A DNA stretch of 56,632 nucleotides from Pleomorphomonas sp. Its GTDB lineage: Bacteria > Pseudomonadota > Alphaproteobacteria > Rhizobiales > Pleomorphomonadaceae. The notes below the pieces were generated by a model. It did not search any database, had not been told where the DNA came from, and saw only the letters and a list, made by a program, of their open reading frames with translations. The position numbers were made by a program, and so were the translations under genes. Numbering within the stretch: the first letter of the stretch is position 1; each line of letters begins with the position of its first letter. The stretch spans positions 1 to 56,632 of the forward strand of contig JARKNW010000126.1 of the NCBI GenBank assembly GCA_029976075.1, read 5' to 3'. Positions 8,676 to 17,736 of this stretch are shown in pieces.

Positions 8676-8715
8676 GGACCAATTGGTCCGAATTGGATCG
8701 GCGCGATCGCGCCGA
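8676..8715. promoter_or_regulatory. Candidate MocR operator cluster in the divergent promoter region
   Basis: Three signals overlap: the palindrome GGACCAATTGGTCC (8676-8689), the direct repeat AATTGGTCC/AATTGGATC (8681-8689 and 8691-8699), and the 18-base perfect palindrome TCGGCGCGATCGCGCCGA (8698-8715). MocR proteins are known to bind direct repeats. The assignment to the adjacent regulator is inferred from position. Confidence 0.55.
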
Positions 8716-8757
8716 CCGCTCCTAACGTGTTGTCCACAACGACACAAAGGAGTGGGC

Positions 8758-9981
8758 ATGGCCACCGTTGCACTGCTGGGCACCCTCGACACGAAGGGTG
8801 AGGAGTACGCCTGGCTGCTGGATCGACTTCACGGGCTCGGGGTGGCGACCCTCGCCATCGACACGGGCTCCTTCTCCACCAGCGAACTCGCCGACGTGAG
8901 CTCGGAGGCGGTGATCACCGCTGCGGGCGTGGACGTGGCAGCGGTCAGGGAGCGCAGGGACCGCGGCGAGATGATGGGCGTGATGGGCGCCGGCGCAGGG
9001 GTGGTGGTGCGCGAGCTGGCCGAGTCCGGACGCATCCACGGGCTGCTCGCCATCGGCGGGTCTGGCGGCTCGTCCGTGGCGGCCCCTGCGATGCAGGCGC
9101 TGCCGGTCGGCTTCCCGAAGTTGCTGGTCTCGACCATGGCGTCCGGCGACGTGAAGCCGTACGTGGGCGAGGTCGACACCACCCTGATGTACTCGGTGGT
9201 CGACGTGGCAGGGATCAACTCGATCTCCGCGAGGGTGCTCGGCAACGCGTGCGCGGGGATCGCCGGCATGGCGCAGGCCTACGAGGAGCAGCTCGCCGCG
9301 CCGCAGGGTGAGCACAAGCCGCTGATCGGCGTGACCATGTTCGGTGTCACCACACCGGCGGCGAACGAGGCGCGCGAGACCCTGACCGGCCTGGGCTACG
9401 AGGTGCTGGTCTTCCACGCGACCGGCACCGGGGGGCGCGCGATGGAGAAGCTGGTCGAGTCGGGGTTGCTGGCCGGGGTCTGCGACCTCACCACCACCGA
9501 GCTGGCCGACGACCTGGTCGGCGGCGTGCTGTCGGCCGGCCCGGACCGGCTGGAGATCGCCGGCGCCACCGGGCTGCCCCAGGTGGTCAGCCTCGGCGCC
9601 CTCGACCTGGTCAACTTCGGGCCGATGGACACCGTGCCCACCCGGTTCGCCGGACGCAACCTCTACGTCCACAACCCGACCGTGACCCTGATGCGCACGA
9701 CACCGGACGAGATGGCCGAACTGGGCCGGCGGATCGCGGCCAAGCTCGCCGCGGCCACCGGACCGACCGAGCTGTTCATCCCGCTGCACGGGGTCAGCGC
9801 CATCGACGTGGACGGGGCTCCGTTCCGCGACGCCGAAGCCGACGAGCAGTTGTTCGCCGCGCTGCGGGCCGGCCTGGCCGGAACGAGCGTGGTCGTGCAC
9901 GAGATCGACCAGGCGATCAACGACCCCGGCTTCGGGAAGGCGATGGCCGAGGCCCTGCACGCCCAGATCACCAGCAAGTAA
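8758..9981 (+). CDS. UPF0261 Tm-1-like ATP-binding protein
   Basis: A 407-residue protein of the UPF0261 family. It corresponds to the N-terminal half of the tomato Tm-1 resistance protein, whose plant form fuses this domain to the TIM barrel encoded by the next gene. Conserved landmarks are [10 protein letters not shown] at the N-terminus, a Gly-rich loop AIGGSGGSS near residue 100, [13 protein letters not shown], and [12 protein letters not shown] near the end. The biochemical reaction is not established. ATG 8758 has AAAGGAG upstream. It is followed after 25 bases by the TIM-barrel partner, so the two form an operon. All six Tyr codons are TAC and all eight His codons CAC, which fits an actinobacterium. 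Confidence 0.85.
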   Translation: MATVALLGTLDTKGEEYAWLLDRLHGLGVATLAIDTGSFSTSELADVSSEAVITAAGVDVAAVRERRDRGEMMGVMGAGAGVVVRELAESGRIHGLLAIGGSGGSSVAAPAMQALPVGFPKLLVSTMASGDVKPYVGEVDTTLMYSVVDVAGINSISARVLGNACAGIAGMAQAYEEQLAAPQGEHKPLIGVTMFGVTTPAANEARETLTGLGYEVLVFHATGTGGRAMEKLVESGLLAGVCDLTTTELADDLVGGVLSAGPDRLEIAGATGLPQVVSLGALDLVNFGPMDTVPTRFAGRNLYVHNPTVTLMRTTPDEMAELGRRIAAKLAAATGPTELFIPLHGVSAIDVDGAPFRDAEADEQLFAALRAGLAGTSVVVHEIDQAINDPGFGKAMAEALHAQITSK

Positions 9982-10006
9982 CCCAACCACAAGGAGAAGA
10001 ACGCAC

Positions 10007-10828
10007 ATGTCACGCCAAGAGATCCTCGAACGGTTCCGTACCCAGGTGGCCGCCGGACAGCCGATCATCGGTGGTGGCGCCGGCACCGGCATCACCGCCA
10101 AGTCCGCCGAGGCAGGCGGCATCGATCTGCTCGTGATCTACAACTCCGGCCGCTTCCGGATGGCCGGTCGCGGCTCGCTGTCCGGCCTGCTCGCCTACGG
10201 CGACGCGAACGCGATCGTGATGGAGATGGCCAACGAGGTCCTTCCTGTCGTGAAGCACACCCCGGTACTCGCCGGCGTGAACGGCACCGACCCGTTCCGG
10301 GTGATGCCGTACTTCCTCAAGCAGGTCAAGGAGATCGGCTTCGCCGGCGTCCAGAACTTCCCCACGGTCGGGCTGATCGACGGCGTGTTCCGGGCCAACC
10401 TCGAGGAGACCGGCATGGGCTATGGCCTTGAGGTCGACATGATCGCCAAGGCGCATGAGCTCGACATGCTGACCACGCCCTATGTCTTCGATCCCGATCA
10501 GGCGCAGGCGATGGCCAAGGCCGGCGCGGACATCATCGTCTGTCACATGGGCCTGACAACTGGCGGAGCCATCGGCTCCAAGACGTCGCGCAAGCTCGAG
10601 GACTGCCCCAAGCTGATCAACGAGTGGACGGAAGCGGCGCTCAAGGTCCGCAAGGATGTGATCGTCCTCTGCCATGGCGGGCCGATCTCCGAGCCGGATG
10701 ACGCCAACTACATCCTGAAGAACTGCCCGAACTGCCACGGCTTCTACGGCGCTTCGAGCATGGAGCGCCTGCCGACCGAGCGGGCTCTCACCGAACAGAC
10801 AAAGCGCTTCAAGACGATCCGTCGCTGA
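10007..10828 (+). CDS. TIM-barrel PEP-hydrolase-like protein (Tm-1 C-terminal half homologue), hybrid gene
   Basis: A 273-residue TIM-barrel protein of the family annotated phosphoenolpyruvate hydrolase-like. Family landmarks are [59 protein letters not shown], and [14 protein letters not shown]. The start ATG has AAGGAGAAG upstream. It partners the UPF0261 gene 25 bases upstream. Up to about 10310 its three Tyr codons are TAC and its one His codon CAC, as upstream; from 10421 TAT and CAT appear (two of four Tyr, two of four His) and the genes that follow are alphaproteobacterial. The protein is complete and in frame, so the join fell within a stretch nearly identical in both sources. Confidence 0.85.
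   Translation: MSRQEILERFRTQVAAGQPIIGGGAGTGITAKSAEAGGIDLLVIYNSGRFRMAGRGSLSGLLAYGDANAIVMEMANEVLPVVKHTPVLAGVNGTDPFRVMPYFLKQVKEIGFAGVQNFPTVGLIDGVFRANLEETGMGYGLEVDMIAKAHELDMLTTPYVFDPDQAQAMAKAGADIIVCHMGLTTGGAIGSKTSRKLEDCPKLINEWTEAALKVRKDVIVLCHGGPISEPDDANYILKNCPNCHGFYGASSMERLPTERALTEQTKRFKTIRR
10310..10425. other. Junction between actinobacterial and alphaproteobacterial DNA
   Basis: The last strictly C-ending Tyr codon is at 10310-10312 and the first TAT at 10421-10423. Gene content changes phylum across this interval, inside the conserved coding stretch for [13 protein letters not shown]. No IS, direct repeat or tRNA marks the point. I read it as an assembly join; homologous recombination or transfer is less likely. 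Confidence 0.6.
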
Positions 10829-10981
10829 CGCGGATCGTCTGCTGGGGGGATCTTGTCGTCTTCCGTCCGGCCATGTCCGGCCGGGCGGGAGGGGCTGGCC
10901 GCATCAGGCGTTTGAGGGAGGGCGGCATTTCCGCAGCAGGAGGGTTCAGCGCATCTCAGATAAAAACGGGAGGAAAACGCA

Positions 10982-11545
10982 ATGAGCAACACAGCAGCCG
11001 TCGAAACACCCGGGCCAGTGGTGGTCAACCGGGTTCCGCTCTGGCTGGCGGTGGCCATCACCGTCGTCATATCGCTGCCATTCGGCCTGTGGTTCGGCAA
11101 GTACAACTTCACGCTTTGGTGCGCGTTCATCGCCTGGGCGGAGTATTTCGCACTCGGTGCCAAGCCGCGCGCCATTCCGACGATCCTCGTCAGCTTCGGC
11201 TACGCGGCCGTGCTGACCGGCCTGTCGCTGGCCATCATTCCTGTTTTCGGGTTTCTGCCGGCCATGGTGACGCCCGGTGACGTACCGACGGCGGTTTCAC
11301 TGTTCATCGTCGTCGCCTTCATGGTCTATTCGATGAAATGGTCGCACCATTTCATCGATGGCAGCCTGCCGTTCTTCAACGGCATCTCCATGGCGCTCGC
11401 CATCTTCTTCACCAGTTCCTACCCGCAGCTCGGGCCGGCATCGCTGATGCCGATCACGGCGGCCATCTGGGCAACGGCCATGGCGGCCTTCGGCATCCTG
11501 CTCGGTGTCATCACCGTCGTTCTACAGTTCCCCGCCAGACGATAG
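10982..11545 (+). CDS. DUF1097 membrane protein
   Basis: A 187-residue inner-membrane protein of the DUF1097 family with five to six hydrophobic segments from residue 20 on (for instance LWLAVAITVVISLPFGLWFG) and the family-like stretch WCAFIAWAEYFALGAK. Function is not established. GGGAGG upstream supports the ATG at 10982. It is 153 bases after the TIM-barrel gene on the same strand and may be cotranscribed in the alphaproteobacterial source. Confidence 0.75.
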   Translation: MSNTAAVETPGPVVVNRVPLWLAVAITVVISLPFGLWFGKYNFTLWCAFIAWAEYFALGAKPRAIPTILVSFGYAAVLTGLSLAIIPVFGFLPAMVTPGDVPTAVSLFIVVAFMVYSMKWSHHFIDGSLPFFNGISMALAIFFTSSYPQLGPASLMPITAAIWATAMAAFGILLGVITVVLQFPARR

Positions 11546-11720
11546 TCCCGGCGTCGAGCCAGCAAACGCCAGAAACAGGGACCCCGAACCAGACCGTCAA
11601 GACTGGGCATTCGGGACCGATGAAGCCGGTCGCCTGCGGCTGCCGAACACCCAGCGATGGTGACCGGCCGCAGGCGACCGAAACAGCCAACGCCGAAACT
11701 GCTTTTAAAGGAGAGACTTC

Positions 11721-12155
11721 ATGGCTCTTGCTTATGCCAGTACCGTCATCGCCGCCCCGATCGATCGTGTCTGGGCCATCATTCGCGATTTCAACGGTCT
11801 TCCCGGCTGGCACCCGGCGATCGTTCGTAGCGAGATCGAGGAGGGCAAGGCCGTCGACGCGGTCGGTGCCATCCGCTCCTTCTACCTGGCCGATGGCGCT
11901 CATGTCCGCGAGCAGCTCGTCGCGCTCGACGATCTCGAGCACAGCCTGTCGTATATCTTCGTGAAGCCGGCCTTCCCGGTGACCGAGTACGTGTCGCATA
12001 TCCGCGTGGCACCGATCACCGCCGGTGGCGGCACCTTCGTCGAGTGGTCGGCGCGGTTCCAGGAAAAGCCGGAGGACGCCGGCAAGTATGTCGACGCCGT
12101 CGCCAACGGCGTGTTCGCGGCCGGTCTCGCGGCATTGAAGGCCAAGCTGGCCTGA
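11721..12155 (+). CDS. SRPBCC-family (polyketide cyclase/dehydrase-like) protein
   Basis: A 144-residue START/Bet v1-like fold protein. The opening pattern, IAAPIDRVWAIIRDFNGLPGWHP, is the usual first strand and helix pair of SRPBCC proteins, and the end, with a long helix (DAGKYVDAVANGVFAAGLAALK), closes the hydrophobic pocket. The family binds hydrophobic ligands; this member's ligand is unknown. AAAGGAGA lies 9 bases before ATG 11721. It faces the RND efflux gene. Confidence 0.8.
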   Translation: MALAYASTVIAAPIDRVWAIIRDFNGLPGWHPAIVRSEIEEGKAVDAVGAIRSFYLADGAHVREQLVALDDLEHSLSYIFVKPAFPVTEYVSHIRVAPITAGGGTFVEWSARFQEKPEDAGKYVDAVANGVFAAGLAALKAKLA

Positions 12156-12244
12156 GGCGATCATCAGGCCGGGCCCGAAGGCGATGCGCTCCAGGCTTCC
12201 GGGCAAGACCGCCCCCGCCAGCTCATGCGAGGCCGGTTGCCAAA

Positions 12245-15200
12245 TCAGGCGGTGGTGGGCGTTTCCACCTCCGCCGGAGCATCCTTGCGCGTGAACAGGG
12301 AGCGCAGCTTCTCCGAGCCGACGAAGATCACCGGGGTGATGTAAAGGGTGAGCAACTGGCTGACCAGGAGACCACCCACCACCGCGACGCCGAGCGGCTG
12401 GCGCAGCTCGGCGCTGGCGCCGTGGCCGATGGCGATCGGCAGCGTGCCGAGCAGGGCGCAGAAGGTGGTCATCATGATCGGCCGGAAGCGGCGGGTCGCC
12501 GCCTCGTGGATGGCCGCCCTGGCCTCCGCGCCGTCCTCGCGCATCAGTTGAAGCGCGACGTCGACCATCATGATGGCGTTCTTCTTGACGATGCCGATCA
12601 GCATCAGGATGCCGATCAGCGCGATGATGGAGAGGTCCATGCCGGTGAGCTTCAGGGCGAGCAGCGCCCCGAGCGCCGCCGACGGCAGGCCCGACAGGAT
12701 GGTCAATGGGTGGATGAAGCTCTCGTAGAGCACGCCCAGCACCACGTAGATGGTGAGGATGGCCGCGATGATCAGCAACGGCATGTTGGACGTCGACTGG
12801 GCGAACACCTGCGCCGTGCCGGCGAACGAGGTGAACACGGTGGGAGGCAGGCTGATTTCCTGCTTGATGGCGTCGATGCGGGTGGTGGCGGTGCCGAGCG
12901 ACACGCCTTGCGGCAGATTGAACGAAACGGTGATCGAGGTGAGCTGCCCCGTCTGGTTGACGGTGACCGGCCCCGATTGCCGCTCCACCGTGGCGAAGGC
13001 CGTGAGCGGCACCAGCGCCCCGGTGGTGCTGGAGCGGATGCGCAGCTCGGACAGGCGCTCGTTGCTCCAGGCGAGCTGCGGCGCATATTCGAGGATCACC
13101 GAGTAGCTGTCGCCGGTCGACTGGATGTCGGCGACCGATTGCTCGCCAAAGCCTCCGCCAAGGGTCTTGCGGAGGGTAGCGGCGTTGATGCCGAAGCTCT
13201 CGGCCCGGTCGCGGTCGATGACGATGCGGGCCTGAAGCGCGTTGTTCTGAAGGTCGGTGGCGACGTCGATGAAGTTGGCGGTATCCTCGGCCATGGCGGC
13301 ACGCAGGCGTTCGGCCCATTCCGTGAGCTGGCTCGAATCCAGCGACTGCACCACCAGCTGATACTGGCTCTGGCTGGAGCGGCCGCCGAGCCGCAGGCTC
13401 TGCGAGGGGGTGACGAAACTCTGCAGGCCGACGATGCGGCCAAGCGACTGGCGTAGCCGGCCGACCACCACATCCATGGTTTCGCGCTCGGCGGCCGGCT
13501 TCAGCTGCACGTTCATGTTGGCCGAGTTGAGCTGGGACGAGCCGACCTGCGCGTTGACGTGGGCGACGGCCGGATCGCGGCCGACCACGTCGGCCGCCTG
13601 CTTCTGCAGCTTGGCCATGGCATCGTAGGAGATGTCCTGCCGCGCCTGGGTGGAGATGGAGAGCTGGCCGATATCCTCCTGGGGCAGGAAGCTCTTGGGC
13701 AGGTCGGTGAACAGCCAGGCCGTGCCGGCGAAGGTGGCGAGAAACACCAGAACCATTGGCAACGGATGGCGCAGCGACCAGCCGACGCTCTTCGAATAGC
13801 CGGAGAGGACCTTGGAAAAGCCGGCATCGAACAGGCCGGCCGGGCTGTAGCGGCCGGGCGGCGTGCCGATGTTGGTGGGCAGGCGGGCGGCGAGCGTCGG
13901 CGTCACGGTGAGCGACACCAGCGCCGAGGCGGTGATGGCTAGCGACACCACCATGCCGAACTCGGTGAACAGGCGCCCGACGACGCCTCCCATCAAGAGG
14001 ATCGGCAGGAAGACGGCTATCAGCGACAGCGACATCGAGATGATGGTGGAGGTGACTTCGCCCGAACCCTTGAAGGCGGCCTCCATCGGCTTCTCGCCCT
14101 GCTCGATGTGGTGGACGATGTTCTCCAGCATGACGATGGCATCGTCGACGACCAAACCGACCGACAGCGTCAGCGCCAGCAGCGACATGTTGTCGATGGA
14201 ATAGCCGAGCACATACATCGCGCCGAAGGCGATCAGGATGGACAGCGGCACGGCAATGGCAGGGATGGCGGTGGTGTAGAGCTTGCCGAGGAACAGGTAG
14301 ATCACCAGCACGACGAGGCCGATGGTCAGGAGCAGCGTGAACTGCACGTCGGCGACGGCGGCGCGGATCGCCACCGAGTTGTCGTTCATCAGCGACACGT
14401 GGACCGCCGCCGGCAACTGGGCGGTGATCGAGGGGAGGGCGGCCTTGATGGCATCCACCACCTCGACCGTGTTGGCGTCGGGCTGGCGCTGGACGGCCAG
14501 CGTGATGGCGCGCGTGCCGTCATACCAGCTGGCCTGATCGCGGTTCTCGACGCTGTCGATCACCTCGGCGACGTCGCCGAGGCGTACGGGGCCGGCCTTG
14601 GTCGAGGAGACGATCAGGGGGCGGAAACCCTCGGCGGAGGTGAGCTGGGTCGGCGCGTCGAGCGTGATGGTCTGCTGGTCATTGTCCATGCTGCCAACCG
14701 GCGACTGGTTGTTGGCATTGGCGATGGCCGTGGAGAGCTGGTCGAGGCCGATGCCGCGGGCGGCGAGGCGGTCGGGGTCGGCTTCGACGCGGACGGCGTA
14801 CTTCTGCGAGCCGAAGATCTGCGCCTGGGCAACGCCGTTGATGGTCGAGATGGCCGGCGACAGGACGTTCTGGGCGAGCGAGTCGAGCTCGGTGAGCGGC
14901 ACCGTCGGCGAGGTGACGGACAGGAGAAGGATCGGCATGTCGGCCGGGTTGACCTTCCGGTAGCTCGGATCGGAGGTCATGTTGTCGGGCAGGCGGCGGC
15001 GGGCGACGTCGATGGCCGACTGCACGTCGGCGGCGGCGCTGTCGATGTCGCGCGACAGCTCGAACTGCAGGGTGATCGAGGTGGAGCCGAGCGACGAGCG
15101 GGCGGAGATGGTGTCGATGCCGGCGATCGTCTGGAACTGCTTGATCAGCGGCGTCGCCACAGCCGTCGCCATGGTCTCGGGCGAGGCGCCGGAGAGCTGG

Positions 15201-15346
15201 GCCGATACGGTGATGGTCGGGAAATCGACCCGTGGCAGGGCTGCCACCGGCAGCAGGCGATAGGCGAAGAAGCCGGCGAGCGACAGGCCGAGCGCCAGGA
15301 GGATGGCGGCGACCGGCCGCCGGATGAACAGGGCGGGAAGGCTCAT
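12245..15346 (-). CDS. RND multidrug efflux permease (HAE1, AcrB/MdtB-like)
   Basis: The inner-membrane pump of a tripartite efflux system, 1033 residues, full length for the family. The protein starts MSLPALFIRRPVAAILLALG and has the two-fold arrangement of six membrane segments plus large periplasmic loops. The proton-relay aspartates are in LVVDDAIVMLENI near residue 400; the second-half helices end with LYITPVIF. Its start overlaps the stop of the adaptor gene by four bases, so both are translated together. No outer-membrane TolC partner and no adjacent repressor is found, so the substrate range and control are open. Confidence 0.93.
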   Translation of the reverse strand: MSLPALFIRRPVAAILLALGLSLAGFFAYRLLPVAALPRVDFPTITVSAQLSGASPETMATAVATPLIKQFQTIAGIDTISARSSLGSTSITLQFELSRDIDSAAADVQSAIDVARRRLPDNMTSDPSYRKVNPADMPILLLSVTSPTVPLTELDSLAQNVLSPAISTINGVAQAQIFGSQKYAVRVEADPDRLAARGIGLDQLSTAIANANNQSPVGSMDNDQQTITLDAPTQLTSAEGFRPLIVSSTKAGPVRLGDVAEVIDSVENRDQASWYDGTRAITLAVQRQPDANTVEVVDAIKAALPSITAQLPAAVHVSLMNDNSVAIRAAVADVQFTLLLTIGLVVLVIYLFLGKLYTTAIPAIAVPLSILIAFGAMYVLGYSIDNMSLLALTLSVGLVVDDAIVMLENIVHHIEQGEKPMEAAFKGSGEVTSTIISMSLSLIAVFLPILLMGGVVGRLFTEFGMVVSLAITASALVSLTVTPTLAARLPTNIGTPPGRYSPAGLFDAGFSKVLSGYSKSVGWSLRHPLPMVLVFLATFAGTAWLFTDLPKSFLPQEDIGQLSISTQARQDISYDAMAKLQKQAADVVGRDPAVAHVNAQVGSSQLNSANMNVQLKPAAERETMDVVVGRLRQSLGRIVGLQSFVTPSQSLRLGGRSSQSQYQLVVQSLDSSQLTEWAERLRAAMAEDTANFIDVATDLQNNALQARIVIDRDRAESFGINAATLRKTLGGGFGEQSVADIQSTGDSYSVILEYAPQLAWSNERLSELRIRSSTTGALVPLTAFATVERQSGPVTVNQTGQLTSITVSFNLPQGVSLGTATTRIDAIKQEISLPPTVFTSFAGTAQVFAQSTSNMPLLIIAAILTIYVVLGVLYESFIHPLTILSGLPSAALGALLALKLTGMDLSIIALIGILMLIGIVKKNAIMMVDVALQLMREDGAEARAAIHEAATRRFRPIMMTTFCALLGTLPIAIGHGASAELRQPLGVAVVGGLLVSQLLTLYITPVIFVGSEKLRSLFTRKDAPAEVETPTTA

Positions 15347-16755
15347 GGCTGCGCCTCCGCCGTGTCGGTCGGCTTGCCTGCCTTGTCGCCGGCGGATTTG
15401 CTCTTGCCCCGGCTGGCTTCCGGCTTGCCGGTGTCGGTGGCGCCGGGCTGGCCGGCATCCGGCTTGCCACTGGCCGTTTCAGCCGAGGCGTCGATCACCT
15501 TCATACCCTGGGCGAGGCGGACCTGTCCTTCGACCACCACCCGTTCGCCGGCGGTGATGCCGGCCGTGACGCCGGAGCGGTCGCCGGCCGACAGCGCCAC
15601 GGTCACCGGCCGGACGGCCACCGTGTTGTCGGCGCCGACCACGTAGACGACGCTGCCCTGCTGGGTCGCCTGCAAGGCAACGGTCGGCACAGACACCACC
15701 GGCGTCGAGCCGATGGCGGCCATCACGGCGATCGATTGGCCGGGAATCAGCCGGTCGCCGACCCCGTGCAGGGTCGCCCGCGCGGTGAAGGTGCCCGAGG
15801 TGGTGTCGACGGAGGCGTCGATGAAGTCGACGGCACCGGTGAAGGTGTCGCTTGAGCCGAGCGGCGTGACGGAGACCTTGATCGGCTTGCCGGTGGCCTG
15901 GGCCGTCCGGACCAGCGCGGCGTCGCTTTCGGAGATGGCGAAGTTGGCATAGAGCGGGTCGAGGCGCGTCAGGCGGACGATGGCGGTCTGCGGCTGCACC
16001 AAGCTGCCGACGGTGACCGCGACGGCTCCCAGGCGACCATCGAACGGGGCGCGGATGGTCTTCTGGTCGAGCGTGACCATGTCGGATTTCAGCGTCGCCT
16101 CGTCGACCGCCACCGTGGCCTCGGCCGTCTTGACCGCGGCGTTGGCGTCTTCCAGCGACTGCTGCGATACCGCCTCGTTGCTGAGCAGCTTCTGCTGGCG
16201 GGCAGCCGTTTCCTTGGCGTGCTCCAGCGTGGCCTGATCGCGGGCGAGCGCCGCCTTGTCCTTTTCGACGGTGGCCTCGGCGATGCGGCTGTCGAGACGC
16301 ACCAGCACGTCGCCCGCCTTGACGTCGGCGCCGTCGGTGACCAGGATTTCGGTGACGAGACCGGAGGTCTCGGTGGTCACCGTCAGGTTGGCCGGCGAGG
16401 TGATGGTGCCGATGGTCCGGCGCTCGATCGGCATGTCCTCGGCACTGGCGGCCACGGTGGAAACGCGCGTCGGGCCGCCGGAACCGCGGCGACCGCCGCC
16501 CTGGCCTGAAGCCTTGGCCTGTCCTCCCCCGGCGCCCTGTCCAGCCGCTTGGCCTGCACCGGCATCACCGTTCGCATGTTGCTTGTGCGTGCCATCGCCG
16601 GCTGATGCGGGAGACTTGGTTTCCGACGCGGCGGTCGGAGAGACGGCTGCGAGCGCCTGGGATACATAGGGCGCGGTGGTCGACACGATGCCTTCGCGCC
16701 AATAGATGCCGGCCGCAATCGCAACGACCAGAATGATCCCGAGCGTCTTCTTCAT
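15343..16755 (-). CDS. RND efflux periplasmic adaptor (HlyD/MdtA-like)
   Basis: The membrane-fusion partner of the pump, 470 residues. An N-terminal signal/anchor (MKKTLGIILVVAIAAGIYW) is followed by a Gly/Ala/Gln-rich low-complexity linker (about residues 45-105, unusual in length), then lipoyl half-motifs around SGLVTEILVTDGADVKAGDVLVRLD, a coiled-coil hairpin (VEKDKAALARDQATLEHAKE), the second lipoyl half (TIRAPFDGRLGAVAVTVGSLV) and beta-barrel domains. The C-terminal 60 residues are Lys/Pro/Gly-rich. The frame is open to 16938, but the signal peptide begins at 16755, so I start there. Confidence 0.9.
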   Translation of the reverse strand: MKKTLGIILVVAIAAGIYWREGIVSTTAPYVSQALAAVSPTAASETKSPASAGDGTHKQHANGDAGAGQAAGQGAGGGQAKASGQGGGRRGSGGPTRVSTVAASAEDMPIERRTIGTITSPANLTVTTETSGLVTEILVTDGADVKAGDVLVRLDSRIAEATVEKDKAALARDQATLEHAKETAARQQKLLSNEAVSQQSLEDANAAVKTAEATVAVDEATLKSDMVTLDQKTIRAPFDGRLGAVAVTVGSLVQPQTAIVRLTRLDPLYANFAISESDAALVRTAQATGKPIKVSVTPLGSSDTFTGAVDFIDASVDTTSGTFTARATLHGVGDRLIPGQSIAVMAAIGSTPVVSVPTVALQATQQGSVVYVVGADNTVAVRPVTVALSAGDRSGVTAGITAGERVVVEGQVRLAQGMKVIDASAETASGKPDAGQPGATDTGKPEASRGKSKSAGDKAGKPTDTAEAQP

Positions 16756-17142
16756 CGCCGATGGTCCGTTTCGTCTCTGATTGGCCCGTGGAGGTTGTCG
16801 TTGGGAGGTCGAAAACGCCCACGTTCCCTGTGCCGTCTGCCCTGAACGTACTTCCAGCGTAAGCAGGTTCCTGTTGCGAATGTGAGAACAACTGTGGCGA
16901 ATCGTGGAAATCAAAGCCGTTGATACAGATTGATGCACTTTTGTCTGATTGACGCACCAATTCCGGCCGAGGCGGCCCCTTTCGGGGGGGCGACAAAGCC
17001 GTCTCGCACTACGCTTTGCAGGTTATCTCGCCATTCTAGCGTCGAGGCGGGGCTGCGACGAGCCCGACATAAGCTGGCTCCGCGTGCCGCCCGCTCGGTT
17101 TGCTGTGACAAATCTCCAGCCGTTTACAGTCGTCCTAAATAG
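16756..17142. other. Divergent intergenic region between efflux operon and Rrf2 gene
   Basis: About 390 bases that should hold the efflux promoter (minus strand). The stretch at 16860-16960 is less GC-rich than the neighbours. I find no palindrome with arms longer than six bases before the Rrf2 operator at 17143. Short open frames on both strands look random. Confidence 0.4.
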
Positions 17143-17157
17143 GGATATTGATTATCC
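17143..17157. promoter_or_regulatory. Rrf2 operator, site 1
   Basis: GGATATTGATTATCC, an inverted repeat with five-base arms (GGATA/TATCC) that lies 12 bases before the Rrf2 start codon. Nearly the same palindrome precedes the AhpD-like gene at 18256, so it is read as the autoregulatory site. Confidence 0.7.
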
Positions 17158-17169
17158 TTAATAGACGAG

Positions 17170-17673
17170 ATGTGGAACGCGTTGATGATCCTGAAAAGCC
17201 AAGTCGAATGGGCGCTGCATTGCTGCGCCATTCTCGCCGGCCTGCCGGAGGGACGCTATCTGTCCACCAAGGCGCTGGCGGAGTTTCACGGTCTGCCGAA
17301 GGAATATCTTTCCAAGGCTCTTCAGAGCCTGTCGCAGGCGGGGCTCGTCCACACCACGCTCGGCCCAGCCGGGGGCTATCGTCTGGCGAGGTCGCCGGAG
17401 GAGTTGACCTTCCTCGATATCGTGGAAGCCGTCGAGGGCAAGACGCGAACCTTCGTCTGCAACGAGATCCGCGCCAACAATCCCTGTCGTCCGAAGGATC
17501 ACTGCGACAGCGCGCCTTGCGCGATCGCACAGGTGATGTGGGACGCGGATAAAGCCTGGCGCGAGAAGCTGCGCAGCGTCACACTCGCCGACCTCCGGCG
17601 GACCCTGTCGCAGGAGTTCCCGCCGGCGCTTTTGCAGGGTATCGTCGACTGGGTGGAGGATCGCGCGGGGTAG
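17170..17673 (+). CDS. Rrf2-family transcriptional regulator with Fe-S/redox cysteines
   Basis: A 167-residue Rrf2 winged-helix protein. The DNA-binding part includes LSTKALAEFHGLPKEYLSKALQSL and the wing LGPAGGYRLAR. The sensor loop carries four cysteines, in CNEIRANNPCRPKDHC and the following APC; Rrf2 proteins such as IscR and NsrR bind an iron-sulfur cluster through three Cys there, and others use them as thiol switches. ATG 17170 is used; a second ATG at 17185 is possible. It converges with an AhpD-like gene that carries the same operator, which suggests control of an oxidative-stress or thiol function. Confidence 0.88.
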   Translation: MWNALMILKSQVEWALHCCAILAGLPEGRYLSTKALAEFHGLPKEYLSKALQSLSQAGLVHTTLGPAGGYRLARSPEELTFLDIVEAVEGKTRTFVCNEIRANNPCRPKDHCDSAPCAIAQVMWDADKAWREKLRSVTLADLRRTLSQEFPPALLQGIVDWVEDRAG

Positions 17674-17736
17674 GGTACGCAGACAGCCGGAGCGGGCTTT
17701 CGCCACGCGCCGGCTGCAGATGTTGTTGCGTGCGGC

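Noticed and set aside
1..10400. Horizontal transfer of a 10-kb actinobacterial island into the alphaproteobacterium
   Set aside because: Transfer would need a boundary with an integrase, IS or repeat; the boundary is instead inside a conserved gene with the frame kept, which suits an assembly join better. Not fully excluded.
12044..15646. Long open frames antisense to the RND pump (470 and 512 codons)
   Set aside because: They are shadows of the high-GC pump gene: Arg/Gly/Asp/His-rich, without domain or ribosome site, while the opposite strand codes for a full RND permease.
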